A stretch of 51,756 bases of DNA from Pseudomonas palmensis (GCF_017848315.1 NZ_JAFKEC010000035.1:1-51756); one strand, 5' to 3'; positions 6,964 through 17,701 are shown, numbered from the stretch's first letter. The notes: generated by a model from the letters alone, not told the origin. Translations and numbers: made by a program.

Positions 6964-7788
6964 ATGGGCACCCTTTCGGTCAACCAGAACAAACTGCAAA
7001 AACGCCTGCGTCGCCTTGCCGGCGAAGCCGTCGCCGACTTCAACATGATCGAAGAGGGCGACAAGGTCATGGTCTGCCTGTCGGGCGGCAAAGACAGCTA
7101 CACCATGCTCGATGTTCTGCTGCACCTGCAGAAAGTGGCGCCGATCAAGTTCGACATCGTCGCGGTCAACATGGACCAGAAGCAGCCAGGCTTCCCCGAG
7201 CACATCCTGCCGGCCTACCTCGCGACCCTGGGCATCGAGTACCACATCGTCGAGAAAGACACCTATTCGGTGGTCAAGGAACTGATCCCGGAAGGCAAGA
7301 CCACCTGCTCGCTGTGCTCGCGCCTGCGTCGCGGCACGCTGTACACCTTCGCCGACGAGATCGGCGCGACCAAGATGGCCCTGGGGCATCACCGCGACGA
7401 TATCGTCGAGACCTTCTTTCTCAACATGTTCTTCAACGGCACGCTCAAGGCCATGCCGCCCAAGCTGCGCGCCGACGACGGTCGCAACGTGGTGATCCGT
7501 CCGCTGGCCTACTGCGCCGAGAAGGACATCCAGGCCTACTCGGACATGAAGCAATTCCCGATCATCCCGTGCAACCTGTGCGGCTCGCAGGAAAACCTGC
7601 AGCGCCAGGTGGTCAAGGACATGCTGGTGGAGTGGGAGCGCAAGACCCCGGGACGCACCGAGAGCATCTTCCGCGGCCTGCAGAACGTGGTGCCGTCGCA
7701 GCTGGCGGACCGCAACCTGTTCGACTTCACCAACCTGCGCATCGATGAAACCGCCACCCCACGGTTCGTCGATGTTCTGAACCTCTGA
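6964..7788 (+). CDS. ttcA: tRNA 2-thiocytidine(32) synthetase TtcA
   Basis: A 274-residue PP-loop ATPase that thiolates cytidine 32 in some tRNAs using an iron-sulfur cluster. The PP-loop SGGKDS is at residues 40-45. Cluster ligands are Cys114 and Cys117 (TTCSLCSRL), with another cysteine pair in IPCNLCGSQ near residue 205. GHHRDDIVETFFLN is a family signature. The ATG at 6964 fits the usual N-terminus (MGTLSVNQNKLQ). A Tag-family glycosylase gene follows after 5 bases, so the two are probably co-transcribed. The 268-base gap upstream, shared with the divergent Yip1-family gene, should hold the promoters; I could not assign convincing -35/-10 boxes. Confidence 0.95.
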   Translation: MGTLSVNQNKLQKRLRRLAGEAVADFNMIEEGDKVMVCLSGGKDSYTMLDVLLHLQKVAPIKFDIVAVNMDQKQPGFPEHILPAYLATLGIEYHIVEKDTYSVVKELIPEGKTTCSLCSRLRRGTLYTFADEIGATKMALGHHRDDIVETFFLNMFFNGTLKAMPPKLRADDGRNVVIRPLAYCAEKDIQAYSDMKQFPIIPCNLCGSQENLQRQVVKDMLVEWERKTPGRTESIFRGLQNVVPSQLADRNLFDFTNLRIDETATPRFVDVLNL

Positions 7789-7793
7789 CCGGC

Positions 7794-8465
7794 ATGCGCG
7801 ATTATCAGTGGCTGCATGAATTCTGCCTGAACCGCTTCGGTTCGGCGGCGGCGCTCGAGGCGCACCTGCCCGAGCCGTTGAGCCCGGCGCAGCTGCGCCA
7901 GATCAGCGACGACCGCTACCTCTCGACCATGGCCCTGCGGGTGTTTCGCGCCGGGCTCAAGCACAGCCTGGTGGACGCCAAGTGGCCGGCGTTCGAGCAG
8001 GTGTTCTTCGGCTTCGACCCAGAGAAGGTGGTGCTGATGGGCGCCGAGCACCTGGAGCGGCTGATGCAGGACACCCGCATCATCCGCCACCTGGGCAAGC
8101 TCAAGAGCGTGCCGCGCAATGCGCAGTTCATGCTCGACGTGGCCAGGGAGAAGGGCAGTTTCGGTGCGTTGATCGCCGACTGGCCGGTGACCGACATCGT
8201 CGGCCTGTGGAAGTACCTGGCCAAGCAGGGCAACCAGATGGGCGGGCTGTCGGCGCCGCGTTTTCTGCGCATGGTCGGCAAGGACACCTTCGTGCCGAGC
8301 AATGACGTGGTGGCGGCGCTGGTGGCGCAGGATGTGATCGACCGGCAGCCGACCAGCCAGCGCGACCTGGCCACCGTGCAGCAGGCGTTCAACCAGTGGC
8401 ATGCCCAGAGCGGGCGGCCGATGTGCCAGTTGTCGATGATGCTGGCGTATACCGTCAACCATTGA
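7794..8465 (+). CDS. DNA-3-methyladenine glycosylase I family protein
   Basis: A 223-residue protein that I place in the adenine-glycosylase (Tag) family. Supporting segments are the N-terminal DYQWLHEFCLNRFGS, AFEQVFFGFDPEKV, the RLMQDTRIIRHLGKLKSVPRNA helix region and FLRMVGKDTFVPSNDVV. Enzymes of this family remove 3-methyladenine from DNA. It lacks the cysteine/histidine zinc site of classical E. coli Tag as far as I can see, so it is a divergent branch and activity is uncertain. It begins 5 bases after ttcA, probably in the same operon. Its stop is followed by a REP pair. Confidence 0.75.
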   Translation: MRDYQWLHEFCLNRFGSAAALEAHLPEPLSPAQLRQISDDRYLSTMALRVFRAGLKHSLVDAKWPAFEQVFFGFDPEKVVLMGAEHLERLMQDTRIIRHLGKLKSVPRNAQFMLDVAREKGSFGALIADWPVTDIVGLWKYLAKQGNQMGGLSAPRFLRMVGKDTFVPSNDVVAALVAQDVIDRQPTSQRDLATVQQAFNQWHAQSGRPMCQLSMMLAYTVNH

Positions 8466-8488
8466 GAACGACGGTGTCGCAATCGCCT

Positions 8489-8584
8489 GTAGGAGCTGGC
8501 CTTGCCAGCGAAGGCCGCAACGCGATTCAGTCTGATGCTACAGGGCTGCGTTGCAGCCCTTCGCCGGCAATGCCGGCTCCTACA
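8489..8584. repeat. Inverted REP pair (BIME-like) with central hairpin
   Basis: The 27 bases at 8489-8515 (beginning TGTAGGAGC) match the reverse complement of 8558-8584 at 24 of 27 positions. Between them AGGGCTGC and GCAGCCCT form another hairpin (8542-8560). The right copy overlaps the end of the minus-strand DUF2069 gene and supplies its TAG stop codon (8580-8582). Confidence 0.8.
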
Positions 8585-8984
8585 TTGCCACCCGCCGCTC
8601 ATACTGAAAGCGCCAGCGCACAAACAGCAGCGCACTCACGAACAGCACCAGGCTGATCCCCACTTCCAGCCACCCCAGCAGCGCCCGCGCCGGGTCGAAC
8701 GCGGCCAGCACGCCCTTGATGAAGTACAGGTTCACCACGAAGCACGTCCACGCATGGGCCCGTGCACTGCCCATCAGCATGCCCGGCAGCACCAGCAGCA
8801 ACGGCACCAGCTCGATGGCCAGGATCACCCCCACGCGCGCGCCGTGCAGGTTGGCGAACCACAGGTTGTTCACCGTCAGCAACGCCATCAGGCTGAAAAA
8901 CGCCACCAGGCTCAGCACCCGGGTAGCGCGCACACGTGGCTCCAGCCACTCCAGCGGCGGCAGCACCTTGGGCTTCTTAGCCAC
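8580..8984 (-). CDS. DUF2069 domain inner membrane protein
   Basis: A 134-residue small membrane protein with about four hydrophobic helices (ATRVLSLVAFFSLMALLTV, VGVILAIELVPLLLVLPGML, AWTCFVVNLYFIKGVLAAF, GISLVLFVSALLFV), matching the DUF2069 family. Function unknown. I choose the GTG at 8982-8984, which overlaps the end of the upstream flavoprotein gene by 8 bases; the longer open frame to 9104 lies inside that gene. It is the last gene of a minus-strand trio with arsC and the WrbA-like gene. The stop codon falls inside a REP element. Confidence 0.85.
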   Translation of the reverse strand: MAKKPKVLPPLEWLEPRVRATRVLSLVAFFSLMALLTVNNLWFANLHGARVGVILAIELVPLLLVLPGMLMGSARAHAWTCFVVNLYFIKGVLAAFDPARALLGWLEVGISLVLFVSALLFVRWRFQYERRVAM

Positions 8985-9582
8985 GGCCGTTCTCCAGCAG
9001 TTTGGCAGTGCTCGCCAGGCGCTGGCCCAGGGCACGGCACAGGGCGATCTCGTCGGCGTCCAGGTCGCGCTTGCCATCGGCCCCGGCATGGTGGCTGGCG
9101 CCATACGGCGTGCCGCCGCCCCGGGTGTCGAGCAACGCCGATTCGCTGTAGGGCAGCCCCATGATCAGCATGCCGTGGTGCATCAGCGGCAGCAGCATCG
9201 ACAGCAGGGTCGACTCCTGGCCGCCATGCAGGCTGGCCGTGGAGGTGAACGCCGCCGCCGGCTTGCCCACCAGCCCGCCACTCAGCCACAGGCTGCTGGT
9301 GCCGTCGATGAAATACTTGAGCGGCGCGGCCATGTTGCCGAAGCGCGTCGGGCTGCCCAGGGCCAGGCCCGAGCAATGGCGCAGGTCGTCGAGGGTGGCA
9401 TACAGCGCGCCGTTCTCGGGGATGTCGGGGGCCACCGCTTCACACTCGGTGGAAATCGCCGGCACCGTGCGCAGGCGCGCCTCCAGCCCACCCAGTTCGA
9501 CGCCACGGGCAATCTGCCGGGCCATTTCGCTGGTGGAGCCGTGGCGGCTGTAGAACAGGATCAGGATATAGGGCGCGCTCAC
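8977..9582 (-). CDS. NAD(P)H:quinone oxidoreductase, WrbA-like flavoprotein
   Basis: A 201-residue flavodoxin-fold protein of the WrbA family. The phosphate-binding loop is YSRHGSTSEMA near residue 11; SPTRFGNMAAPLK near 77-89 and TSTASLHGGQESTLLSM near 113-129 are the WrbA signature regions. Such enzymes reduce quinones by two electrons with FMN, limiting semiquinone formation. It starts with GTG and overlaps arsC by 4 bases, so translation is likely coupled. Other WrbA-type proteins exist in pseudomonads, so I give no gene symbol. Confidence 0.88.
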   Translation of the reverse strand: MSAPYILILFYSRHGSTSEMARQIARGVELGGLEARLRTVPAISTECEAVAPDIPENGALYATLDDLRHCSGLALGSPTRFGNMAAPLKYFIDGTSSLWLSGGLVGKPAAAFTSTASLHGGQESTLLSMLLPLMHHGMLIMGLPYSESALLDTRGGGTPYGASHHAGADGKRDLDADEIALCRALGQRLASTAKLLENGRG

Positions 9583-9932
9583 GGCAGAATCTCCAGCACC
9601 TTCTCGGGCGGCCGGCCAATCACGGCCTTGTTGCCCGCCACCAGGATCGGGCGTTCGATCAGCTTGGGGTGCCGGGCCATGGCGTCGATCAACTGGTCGT
9701 CGCTCAGGGCCGGGTCGGCCAGGCCCAGGGTCTTGTATTCGTCTTCGCCACTGCGCAGCAGCTGGCGCGCGCCGATGCCCAGCTTGCCGAGCAGGGCCTT
9801 GAGGGTGGCGGCGTCGGGTGGGGTTTCCAGGTAGCGCACCACCTCCGGGGTCAGGCCACGGGCTTCGAGCAATTCCAGCGCGCCACGGGACTTGGAGCAG
9901 CGCGGGTTGTGATACAGGGTCAGTTCGGTCAT
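9579..9932 (-). CDS. arsC: Arsenate reductase, glutaredoxin-dependent
   Basis: A 117-residue ArsC/Spx-fold protein with the active-site motif HNPRCSKSR (Cys12) and downstream conserved Arg-containing segments (LIERPILV, VIGRP). The glutathione/glutaredoxin-linked family reduces arsenate to arsenite. No arsB, acr3 or arsR is nearby, so this is the housekeeping copy found with a WrbA-like gene rather than part of an arsenic resistance operon. It may also act on other oxyanions or have a redox role. The ATG is at 9930-9932; the gene diverges from a TlpA-like lipoprotein gene. Confidence 0.9.
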   Translation of the reverse strand: MTELTLYHNPRCSKSRGALELLEARGLTPEVVRYLETPPDAATLKALLGKLGIGARQLLRSGEDEYKTLGLADPALSDDQLIDAMARHPKLIERPILVAGNKAVIGRPPEKVLEILP

Positions 9933-10019
9933 GTTCGGGGTCGCATCCGGCAGGGGGTGGCGGCTATTCTAACCGCAGCGAATTGGCATTTTGCCTGAAT
10001 CTTGAAGAAGGATTGACCC

Positions 10020-10484
10020 ATGACAAGGCGATTGGCAGCAGCCCTGGCCATCACCGCGAGCCTGTTGCTCGGCGGATGCGGTGTGGACTACGGCCTCGAC
10101 CAGAACGGCAATGCGGTGAAAGCCGAGCAGATCGAAGGGCGCTGGGTGGTGCTCAACTACTGGGCCGAATGGTGCGGGCCGTGCCGCACCGAGATCCCCG
10201 AACTGAACGCAGCCGCCAAGGACTGGCAGGCGCAGGGGATCACCGTACTGGGGGTGAATTTCGACGGCTTGCGCGGCGATGAGCTGAAAAAGGCCAGCCA
10301 GGCGCTGGGCATCGACTTCACCGTGCTCGCCGACGACCCGGCCGAGCGCTACGACCTGCCGCGCAGCGAGGCACTGCCGGTGACCTACATCATCGACGAC
10401 AAGGGCAAGGTGCGTGAGCAGTTGATGGGCGAGCAGACGGCCGAGGGGCTGGCCGAGAAGATCAAGGTGCTAAAGGGCGCCTGA
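10020..10484 (+). CDS. TlpA-like thioredoxin-fold lipoprotein
   Basis: A 154-residue membrane-anchored thiol protein. The lipobox LLLGGC places the lipidated cysteine at residue 20. The thioredoxin motif WCGPC is at 51-55 (NYWAEWCGPCRTEIPEL), followed by the cis-proline segment ALPVTYIID. It belongs to the TlpA/ResA group that reduces or protects periplasmic thiols. AGAAGGA lies 7-13 bases before the ATG. The gene stands alone, divergent from arsC and followed by a REP pair. Confidence 0.88.
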   Translation: MTRRLAAALAITASLLLGGCGVDYGLDQNGNAVKAEQIEGRWVVLNYWAEWCGPCRTEIPELNAAAKDWQAQGITVLGVNFDGLRGDELKKASQALGIDFTVLADDPAERYDLPRSEALPVTYIIDDKGKVREQLMGEQTAEGLAEKIKVLKGA

Positions 10485-10498
10485 TCGGCGGTGCGCCG

Positions 10499-10553
10499 AT
10501 CGCGGGTCAAGCCCGCTCCCACAGCGTTGTGGGGCGGGCCTGGCCCGCGATGC
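10499..10553. repeat. Inverted REP pair
   Basis: ATCGCGGGTCAAGCCCGCTC (10499-10518) and, in opposite orientation, the element ending CCTGGCCCGCGAT (10540-10552) are close inverted copies. They sit between two convergent genes. Confidence 0.7.
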
Positions 10554-10568
10554 AGGCGATGCGGGCTG

Positions 10569-10973
10569 TCAGCCTTCCTCAGGCCAGAAGCGCAGCGGCT
10601 TGCCCTGTTCGGGCCAGAAGCGCACCTGCTCGATCGGCGAAATGTCCCAGCGCTGCACGGTCTCCAGCGCCTTCAGAAAGCGCTTTTCCTGCTCCATCAG
10701 CGCCGGCGCGCACTGCTTGCGCGTGCTGCCCACCGGGCCAAAGCTGAGTTTCTCGCCGTCCAGCGTATACGGCGCAAACCAGTGGTTGCAGCCGGCATTG
10801 CCATACGCCCGGCCATCCTCGGCCAGCGTCAGGGTCAGGTGGCTGTAGTCGATCAGCGGACGTTCGCCAATCCACTCCAGCACGTAGCTCTGTTCCTGTT
10901 GCAGCTTCATCGGCTCGGCTGCGCAACCGGCCAGGGTCGCGACCACCGCTGCACAGACCATCACGGGTTTCAC
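10569..10973 (-). CDS. META domain lipoprotein
   Basis: A 134-residue protein with lipobox ATLAGC (Cys17) and a META-type domain: GNAGCNHWFAPYTLDGEKLSFGPVGSTRKQCAPALMEQEKRFLKAL is the typical core, with the NAGCNxW and CxxxxMxxE marks. META lipoproteins such as HslJ are envelope proteins linked to stress; the exact role is unknown. I choose the GTG at 10971-10973, overlapping the upstream zinc-ribbon gene stop by 4 bases. It is the last gene of a minus-strand run that begins at gacS or ldhA. Confidence 0.85.
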   Translation of the reverse strand: MKPVMVCAAVVATLAGCAAEPMKLQQEQSYVLEWIGERPLIDYSHLTLTLAEDGRAYGNAGCNHWFAPYTLDGEKLSFGPVGSTRKQCAPALMEQEKRFLKALETVQRWDISPIEQVRFWPEQGKPLRFWPEEG

Positions 10974-11407
10974 TTTGCAGCCTCCTGGCATTTCGGGCAC
11001 AGGTGCTTGTCGCCCTGTGTGCGCCAACCCAATTCGGCGATGCGCGCCACGGCCGCCGGCTTCTGCGCCTTGGTGCCCAGCTTGGCATCCACGGCGAATT
11101 CGAAGTCCAGGGTGGCCTGGCAGCCATCGCAGTTGACCTGCCATGCATGAATCGCCAGCTCGCCGAACACCGGGCCCGCCGCTACCGCCACCCACTGGCC
11201 GGTGGGGTTGATCAGGTGGCGCACGGTCTCGACCGTCAGGCGCATCGACAGGGTCTTGCTGCCCTTGAGGGTCACCAGCAGTACGTCGCCTTTCTGGATC
11301 GAGCCACCGTTGCCGGTGACCTGATAGCGACCGGGTACCAGCGAGCGGCATTCGATCAGGGTGTGTTGCGGATTGAACAGGGTGTAGCGGAAATCGTGTT
11401 CGACCAT
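10970..11407 (-). CDS. Conserved hypothetical protein with two CxxC pairs
   Basis: A 145-residue cytoplasmic protein that I do not assign to a named family. CDGC at 93-96 and CPKC at 137-140 suggest a four-cysteine zinc ribbon in the C-terminal half; the N-terminal half is beta-rich (FRYTLFNPQHTLIECRSL, GRYQVTGNG). The ATG at 11405-11407 has GGAGGACC directly upstream; an open frame continues to 11485 without a ribosome site. It follows ldhA by 31 bases and overlaps the META lipoprotein gene, so the three form one transcript. Confidence 0.8.
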   Translation of the reverse strand: MVEHDFRYTLFNPQHTLIECRSLVPGRYQVTGNGGSIQKGDVLLVTLKGSKTLSMRLTVETVRHLINPTGQWVAVAAGPVFGELAIHAWQVNCDGCQATLDFEFAVDAKLGTKAQKPAAVARIAELGWRTQGDKHLCPKCQEAAK

Positions 11408-11438
11408 GGGTCCTCCAAATATGGCGCGTATCCTAGCA

Positions 11439-12428
11439 TCATCCCTCGACCAGATTCTGCGGATTGCCTGCCGCCCAGCGGGCAATGTTCTCCAGCGTGG
11501 TGGCGGCGATCGCCGCCAGTGCCTCGCGGGTCAGGAAGGCCTGGTGCGCGGTCACGATCACGTTGGGGAAGGTCAGCAGCCGCGCCAGCACGTCGTCCTG
11601 CAACGGCAGGTCGGAGCGGTCCTCGAAAAAGATCTGCGCCTCCTCCTCGTACACGTCCAGCCCCAGGTAGCCGAGCTGGCCGCTCTTGAGCGCGTCGATC
11701 AGCGCCGGTGTGTCGACCAGCGCGCCGCGCCCGGTATTGATCAGCATGGCGCCCGGCTGCAGGCTGGCCAGGCTCTGCGGGTTGATCAGGTGCCGGGTCT
11801 GCGGCGTGAGCGGGCAGTGCAGGCTGATGATGCGCGATTCGCGCAGCAGCTCCGGCAGGTCCAGGTAACGTGCACCCAGCGCCTCCACCTCGGGGTTGGG
11901 GTAGGGGTCGTACGCCAGCAGCTGGCAGCCGAAGCCTGCCATGATCCGCGCAAAAGCCAGGCCGATCTGGCCGGTGCCGACCACGCCGACGGTCTTGCCG
12001 TGCAGGTCGAAACCGGTCAGCCCGTGCAGGCTGAAATCGCCCTCGCGGGTGCGGTTGTAGGCACGGTGCAGGCGGCGATTGAGGGCAAGAATCAGGGCCA
12101 CGGCGTGTTCGGCCACCGCATGCGGCGAGTAGGCCGGCACCCGCACCACCGTCAGCCCAAGGCGCTTGGCGGCGGCCAGGTCGACATGGTTGTAGCCGGC
12201 CGAGCGCAGCGCGATCAGGCGCGTGCCGCCGGCCTTGAGGCGGCTCAGCACCGGCGCCGAGAGGTCGTCGTTGATGAACGCGCACACCACCTCGTAGCCT
12301 TCGGCCAGTGCCGCGGTGTCTTCGGTCAGGCGCGCGCCTTGAAAGTGCAGCGCCAGTTGCGTGGCCCCTGGCGCGCTGCTGAAGCTGTCCTGGTCATAGT
12401 GTTGGCTGCTGAAGAGCAAGGCTTGCAT
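11439..12428 (-). CDS. ldhA: D-lactate dehydrogenase (fermentative), 2-hydroxyacid dehydrogenase family
   Basis: A 329-residue D-isomer-specific 2-hydroxyacid dehydrogenase. The Rossmann fingerprint GVVGTGQIG begins near residue 147; the catalytic Arg/Glu/His segments are visible as NTGRGALVDTPAL, GLDVYEEE and the C-terminal HQAFLTREAL. FEDRSDLP and the overall length are typical of LdhA, which reduces pyruvate to D-lactate with NADH. It lies 67 bases downstream of gacS on the same strand, the arrangement seen in many pseudomonads. A perfect palindrome in that gap may separate their transcripts. Confidence 0.93.
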   Translation of the reverse strand: MQALLFSSQHYDQDSFSSAPGATQLALHFQGARLTEDTAALAEGYEVVCAFINDDLSAPVLSRLKAGGTRLIALRSAGYNHVDLAAAKRLGLTVVRVPAYSPHAVAEHAVALILALNRRLHRAYNRTREGDFSLHGLTGFDLHGKTVGVVGTGQIGLAFARIMAGFGCQLLAYDPYPNPEVEALGARYLDLPELLRESRIISLHCPLTPQTRHLINPQSLASLQPGAMLINTGRGALVDTPALIDALKSGQLGYLGLDVYEEEAQIFFEDRSDLPLQDDVLARLLTFPNVIVTAHQAFLTREALAAIAATTLENIARWAAGNPQNLVEG

Positions 12429-12470
12429 GGCATGGTTCCCAAGGGTCGGATGCCGTCAGTGTAACCAACC

Positions 12471-12490
12471 GGCAAGGCCCGGGCCTTGCC
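12471..12490 (-). terminator. Perfect 20-base palindrome between gacS and ldhA
   Basis: GGCAAGGC-CCGG-GCCTTGCC begins 6 bases after the gacS stop codon (12496, minus strand). It would fold into a very stable stem. The next bases on the minus strand are GGTTGGTTA rather than a clean T-run, so partial termination or message stabilisation is as likely as true termination. Confidence 0.55.
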
Positions 12491-12495
12491 AGAGA

Positions 12496-15249
<2,754 letters not shown>

Positions 15250-15462
15250 GCCCACTCTCCTGTGCTCGGTTAGCGCTGTAGGACCTTCGTCGGCATGTTC
15301 CGACGACCCAACTCTGAAAATTACCGCGACTGTGTATCTAATGCACTCATTTGTATCTGTTTTTGTCGATTGTAGGAGGCGCAGGTGCTTTTGTCGGCGC
15401 GTGTTGCTTGCATGGGGGGAATGCTCAATAATCGAGCGATTGAGAATTGCTAGCACCCGCCA
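15250..15462. other. Divergent intergenic region gacS / response regulator
   Basis: 213 bases that must carry both promoters. It holds CGTCGG/CCGACG inverted repeats (15288-15293 and 15300-15305) and an interrupted palindrome CTCAAT...ATTGAG (15424-15444) just ahead of the response regulator gene, with ATCG-AG-CGAT inside it. The latter is a candidate operator for the regulator. I cannot assign -35/-10 elements with confidence. Confidence 0.4.
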
Positions 15463-16179
15463 ATGAATCCCGTCGCCATTAACGCCTCAAACATACTTGC
15501 CATCGAGGATGATCCGGTCCTGGGTGCCCACCTGCACGAGCAGCTCGAGCGCAGCGGGTTTCTGGTGACCTGGTGCCGCGATGGCCGCGAAGGGCTGCAG
15601 ATGGCTCGCCAGCGCAGCTTCGATGTGGTGCTGATGGATATCCTGCTGCCCGGCCTGAACGGGCTGGATGCCCTGGCGCGGCTGCGCGAGAAGAGCTCGA
15701 TACCGGTGATCCTGATGTCGGCGCTGGGCGCCGAAGGCGATCGCATCACCGGCTTCCAGCGCGGCGCCGACGACTACCTGCCCAAACCGTTCAGCATGGT
15801 CGAGCTGCGCGTGCGCATCGAGGCGATCCTGCGGCGGGTGGCGCTGGAGCGCCGGCACCAGCCGGGGGAGGGCACGCCCGCGGGCGAACTGGTGTTCGAT
15901 GAACTGGCCTGCGATGTGCTCCACGGGCAGCAGCGGGCCGGCCTGACCTTAAGCGAGTACCGCCTGCTCGACACCCTGCACCGCAGCCATGAAGAGGTGT
16001 TGAGCAAGGCATTCCTTTATCAGCACGTATTGCAGCGCGGCTATGCCCGGCATGACCGCAGCCTGGACATGCACGTGAGCCAGATCCGCCGCAAGCTCAA
16101 GGCCATCGGTTACCTGGAGCGCCAGGTGCGCACGGTGTGGGGCAAGGGCTATGTGCTCAGCGCCAGCGAGGACCTGTAG
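15463..16179 (+). CDS. OmpR-family response regulator (PirR-like position)
   Basis: A 238-residue response regulator with receiver (IEDDPVL, phospho-acceptor Asp59 in MDILLPG, Lys108 in LPKPF) and a winged-helix output domain (LTLSEYRLLDTL, MHVSQIRRKLKAIG, VWGKGYVLS). It is directly followed by its sensor kinase. In P. aeruginosa the pair next to gacS in this orientation is PirR/PirS, which controls the siderophore receptor PirA; that assignment here is by position and memory only. No receptor gene follows in this window, so target genes are unknown. Confidence 0.88.
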   Translation: MNPVAINASNILAIEDDPVLGAHLHEQLERSGFLVTWCRDGREGLQMARQRSFDVVLMDILLPGLNGLDALARLREKSSIPVILMSALGAEGDRITGFQRGADDYLPKPFSMVELRVRIEAILRRVALERRHQPGEGTPAGELVFDELACDVLHGQQRAGLTLSEYRLLDTLHRSHEEVLSKAFLYQHVLQRGYARHDRSLDMHVSQIRRKLKAIGYLERQVRTVWGKGYVLSASEDL

Positions 16180-17526
16180 GTGCTCAGCCGTCATTCCCTG
16201 TTCTGGAAGCTGGCCTTGCTGCTGGTGGTGTTCTGCCTGCTGATGATTGCCCTGAGCTGGCAGTGGGGCCGGCACATGGAGATCCGCAACGCCTACCTGT
16301 CGCCCAAGGCGCGCGCCACCCTCGAAGACTACGCCCGCGAGGCCGAAAACGCCGTGCGCCGCGGCGGGCAGGCCGGCGTGGATGCGTGGCTGACGCAGAT
16401 GCACGAGCGCGAGCGCGGTTTCGTGGGCGTGATCGGCAGCGACCTGCAATCGCTGGGCAGCGTGCCGCTGACCGACGCCCAGAGCCAGCGCCTGACGTTT
16501 CTGCGCGGCACCGACTGGCCGGTAAGCCGGCATTCGGCGCGCTCGCCATGGATGCTCGTGCCGTTCCCGGACGACTCCAGCCTGGGCAGCCTGGTGATCG
16601 AACTGCCGCAGCGGCTGATGCCGGGGCGCCTGAACATGCTGTTCTGGCGCATGGTCACCAACGGCCTGATCCCCGGCTTGCTGACCCTGGTGTTCTGCGT
16701 GGGCCTGTATCGCATGCTGATTCGCCCGCTGAGCCAGTTGCGCGAGCAGGCCAATGCCTGGCGCGCCGACCGGCTCACCGCGCGGGTGGCCAGCGACACC
16801 ACCAGCCGCAAGGACGAGTTCGGCGAGCTGGGGCGCGCCTTCGACGACATGGCCGAGCGCCTGCAGGGCACGGTGGCCCTGCAGCAGCAGTTGCTGCGCG
16901 ACCTGTCCCATGAAATGCGCACGCCGCTGAGCCGCCTGCGGGTGGCCAGCGAGGGCGAGACCGACCTGGAGGCGCTGCGCGAACGCCTCGGCCGGGAAGT
17001 GGACAACATGCAGCGCCTGGTGGAAGACGCCCTGCAACTGGCCTGGCTGGACGCCGAGCGCACGCAGTTGGTCAGCGAACCGATCCAGGTGCAGGCGTTG
17101 TGGGAGATGCTGGCGGAGGATGCCTGCTTCGAAAGTGGCTGGCCGCGGGAGCAACTGGTGTGCACGCTGGGGGCCGACTGCTGGGTGCAGGGCAACCTCA
17201 ACAGCCTGGCCCAGGCGTTGGAGAACATTCTGCGCAATGCCATTCGCCACTCGCCGCCGGGCGGGGTGATACGCCTGGCGGGAAGCCGCCAGGGGGGCCA
17301 GTGGCTGCTGTGGCTGGAGGACGAAGGCGGAGGCGTGGACGAGGCCCAGCTGGAACACATCTTCGCGCCGTTCACCCGCCTGGACGACTCGCGGCCGGGG
17401 AACGGCGGCTTCGGCCTGGGCCTGAGCATTGCGCGCAATGCCCTGCAGCGTCAGAGCGGGCAGCTGTGGGCGCAGAACAACGCCAAGGGCTTGCGGGTGA
17501 ACATGCAGCTGCCGGCGGTGATCTAG
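16180..17526 (+). CDS. Sensor histidine kinase (PirS/PfeS-like)
   Basis: A 448-residue membrane kinase. Helices at about 11-27 and 157-178 flank a periplasmic domain of about 125 residues. A HAMP region follows (IRPLSQLREQANAWRADRL), then HisKA with His244 (LSHEMRTPLSRLR) and the ATPase domain (NILRNAIRHSPPGG, EDEGGGV, GFGLGLSIARNAL). It starts with GTG immediately after the response regulator stop, so the two are co-translated. The architecture resembles the PfeS/PirS group of iron-siderophore sensors, but the sensed signal cannot be read from sequence. Confidence 0.88.
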   Translation: MLSRHSLFWKLALLLVVFCLLMIALSWQWGRHMEIRNAYLSPKARATLEDYAREAENAVRRGGQAGVDAWLTQMHERERGFVGVIGSDLQSLGSVPLTDAQSQRLTFLRGTDWPVSRHSARSPWMLVPFPDDSSLGSLVIELPQRLMPGRLNMLFWRMVTNGLIPGLLTLVFCVGLYRMLIRPLSQLREQANAWRADRLTARVASDTTSRKDEFGELGRAFDDMAERLQGTVALQQQLLRDLSHEMRTPLSRLRVASEGETDLEALRERLGREVDNMQRLVEDALQLAWLDAERTQLVSEPIQVQALWEMLAEDACFESGWPREQLVCTLGADCWVQGNLNSLAQALENILRNAIRHSPPGGVIRLAGSRQGGQWLLWLEDEGGGVDEAQLEHIFAPFTRLDDSRPGNGGFGLGLSIARNALQRQSGQLWAQNNAKGLRVNMQLPAVI

Positions 17527-17538
17527 CACCGCTGCGGC

Positions 17539-17561
17539 TGTAGGTGCCGGCCTTGCCGGCC
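17539..17561. repeat. Single REP-like element
   Basis: TGTAGGTGCCGGCCTTGCCGG, with the GGCC-containing palindrome, lies 13 bases after the sensor kinase stop. It is a single copy related to the other extragenic palindromes in the window. Confidence 0.5.
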
Positions 17562-17701
17562 AATGCACCACCACCGTTTCAAGTTGCTGCGCGCGGGCTG
17601 CTTATATCCCTCGGCTATAACCCTCAACCATTGCGTGATATGGGCCAAAGCCGTTTGCCGGTATGATAGGCGCCCCCGCAGTCTGGATTGCGAAATACGC
17701 C

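Noticed and set aside
5973..7748. 591-codon plus-strand frame covering the Yip1-family gene and ttcA
   Set aside because: It crosses two real genes on different strands and a promoter gap; the composition is not protein-like.
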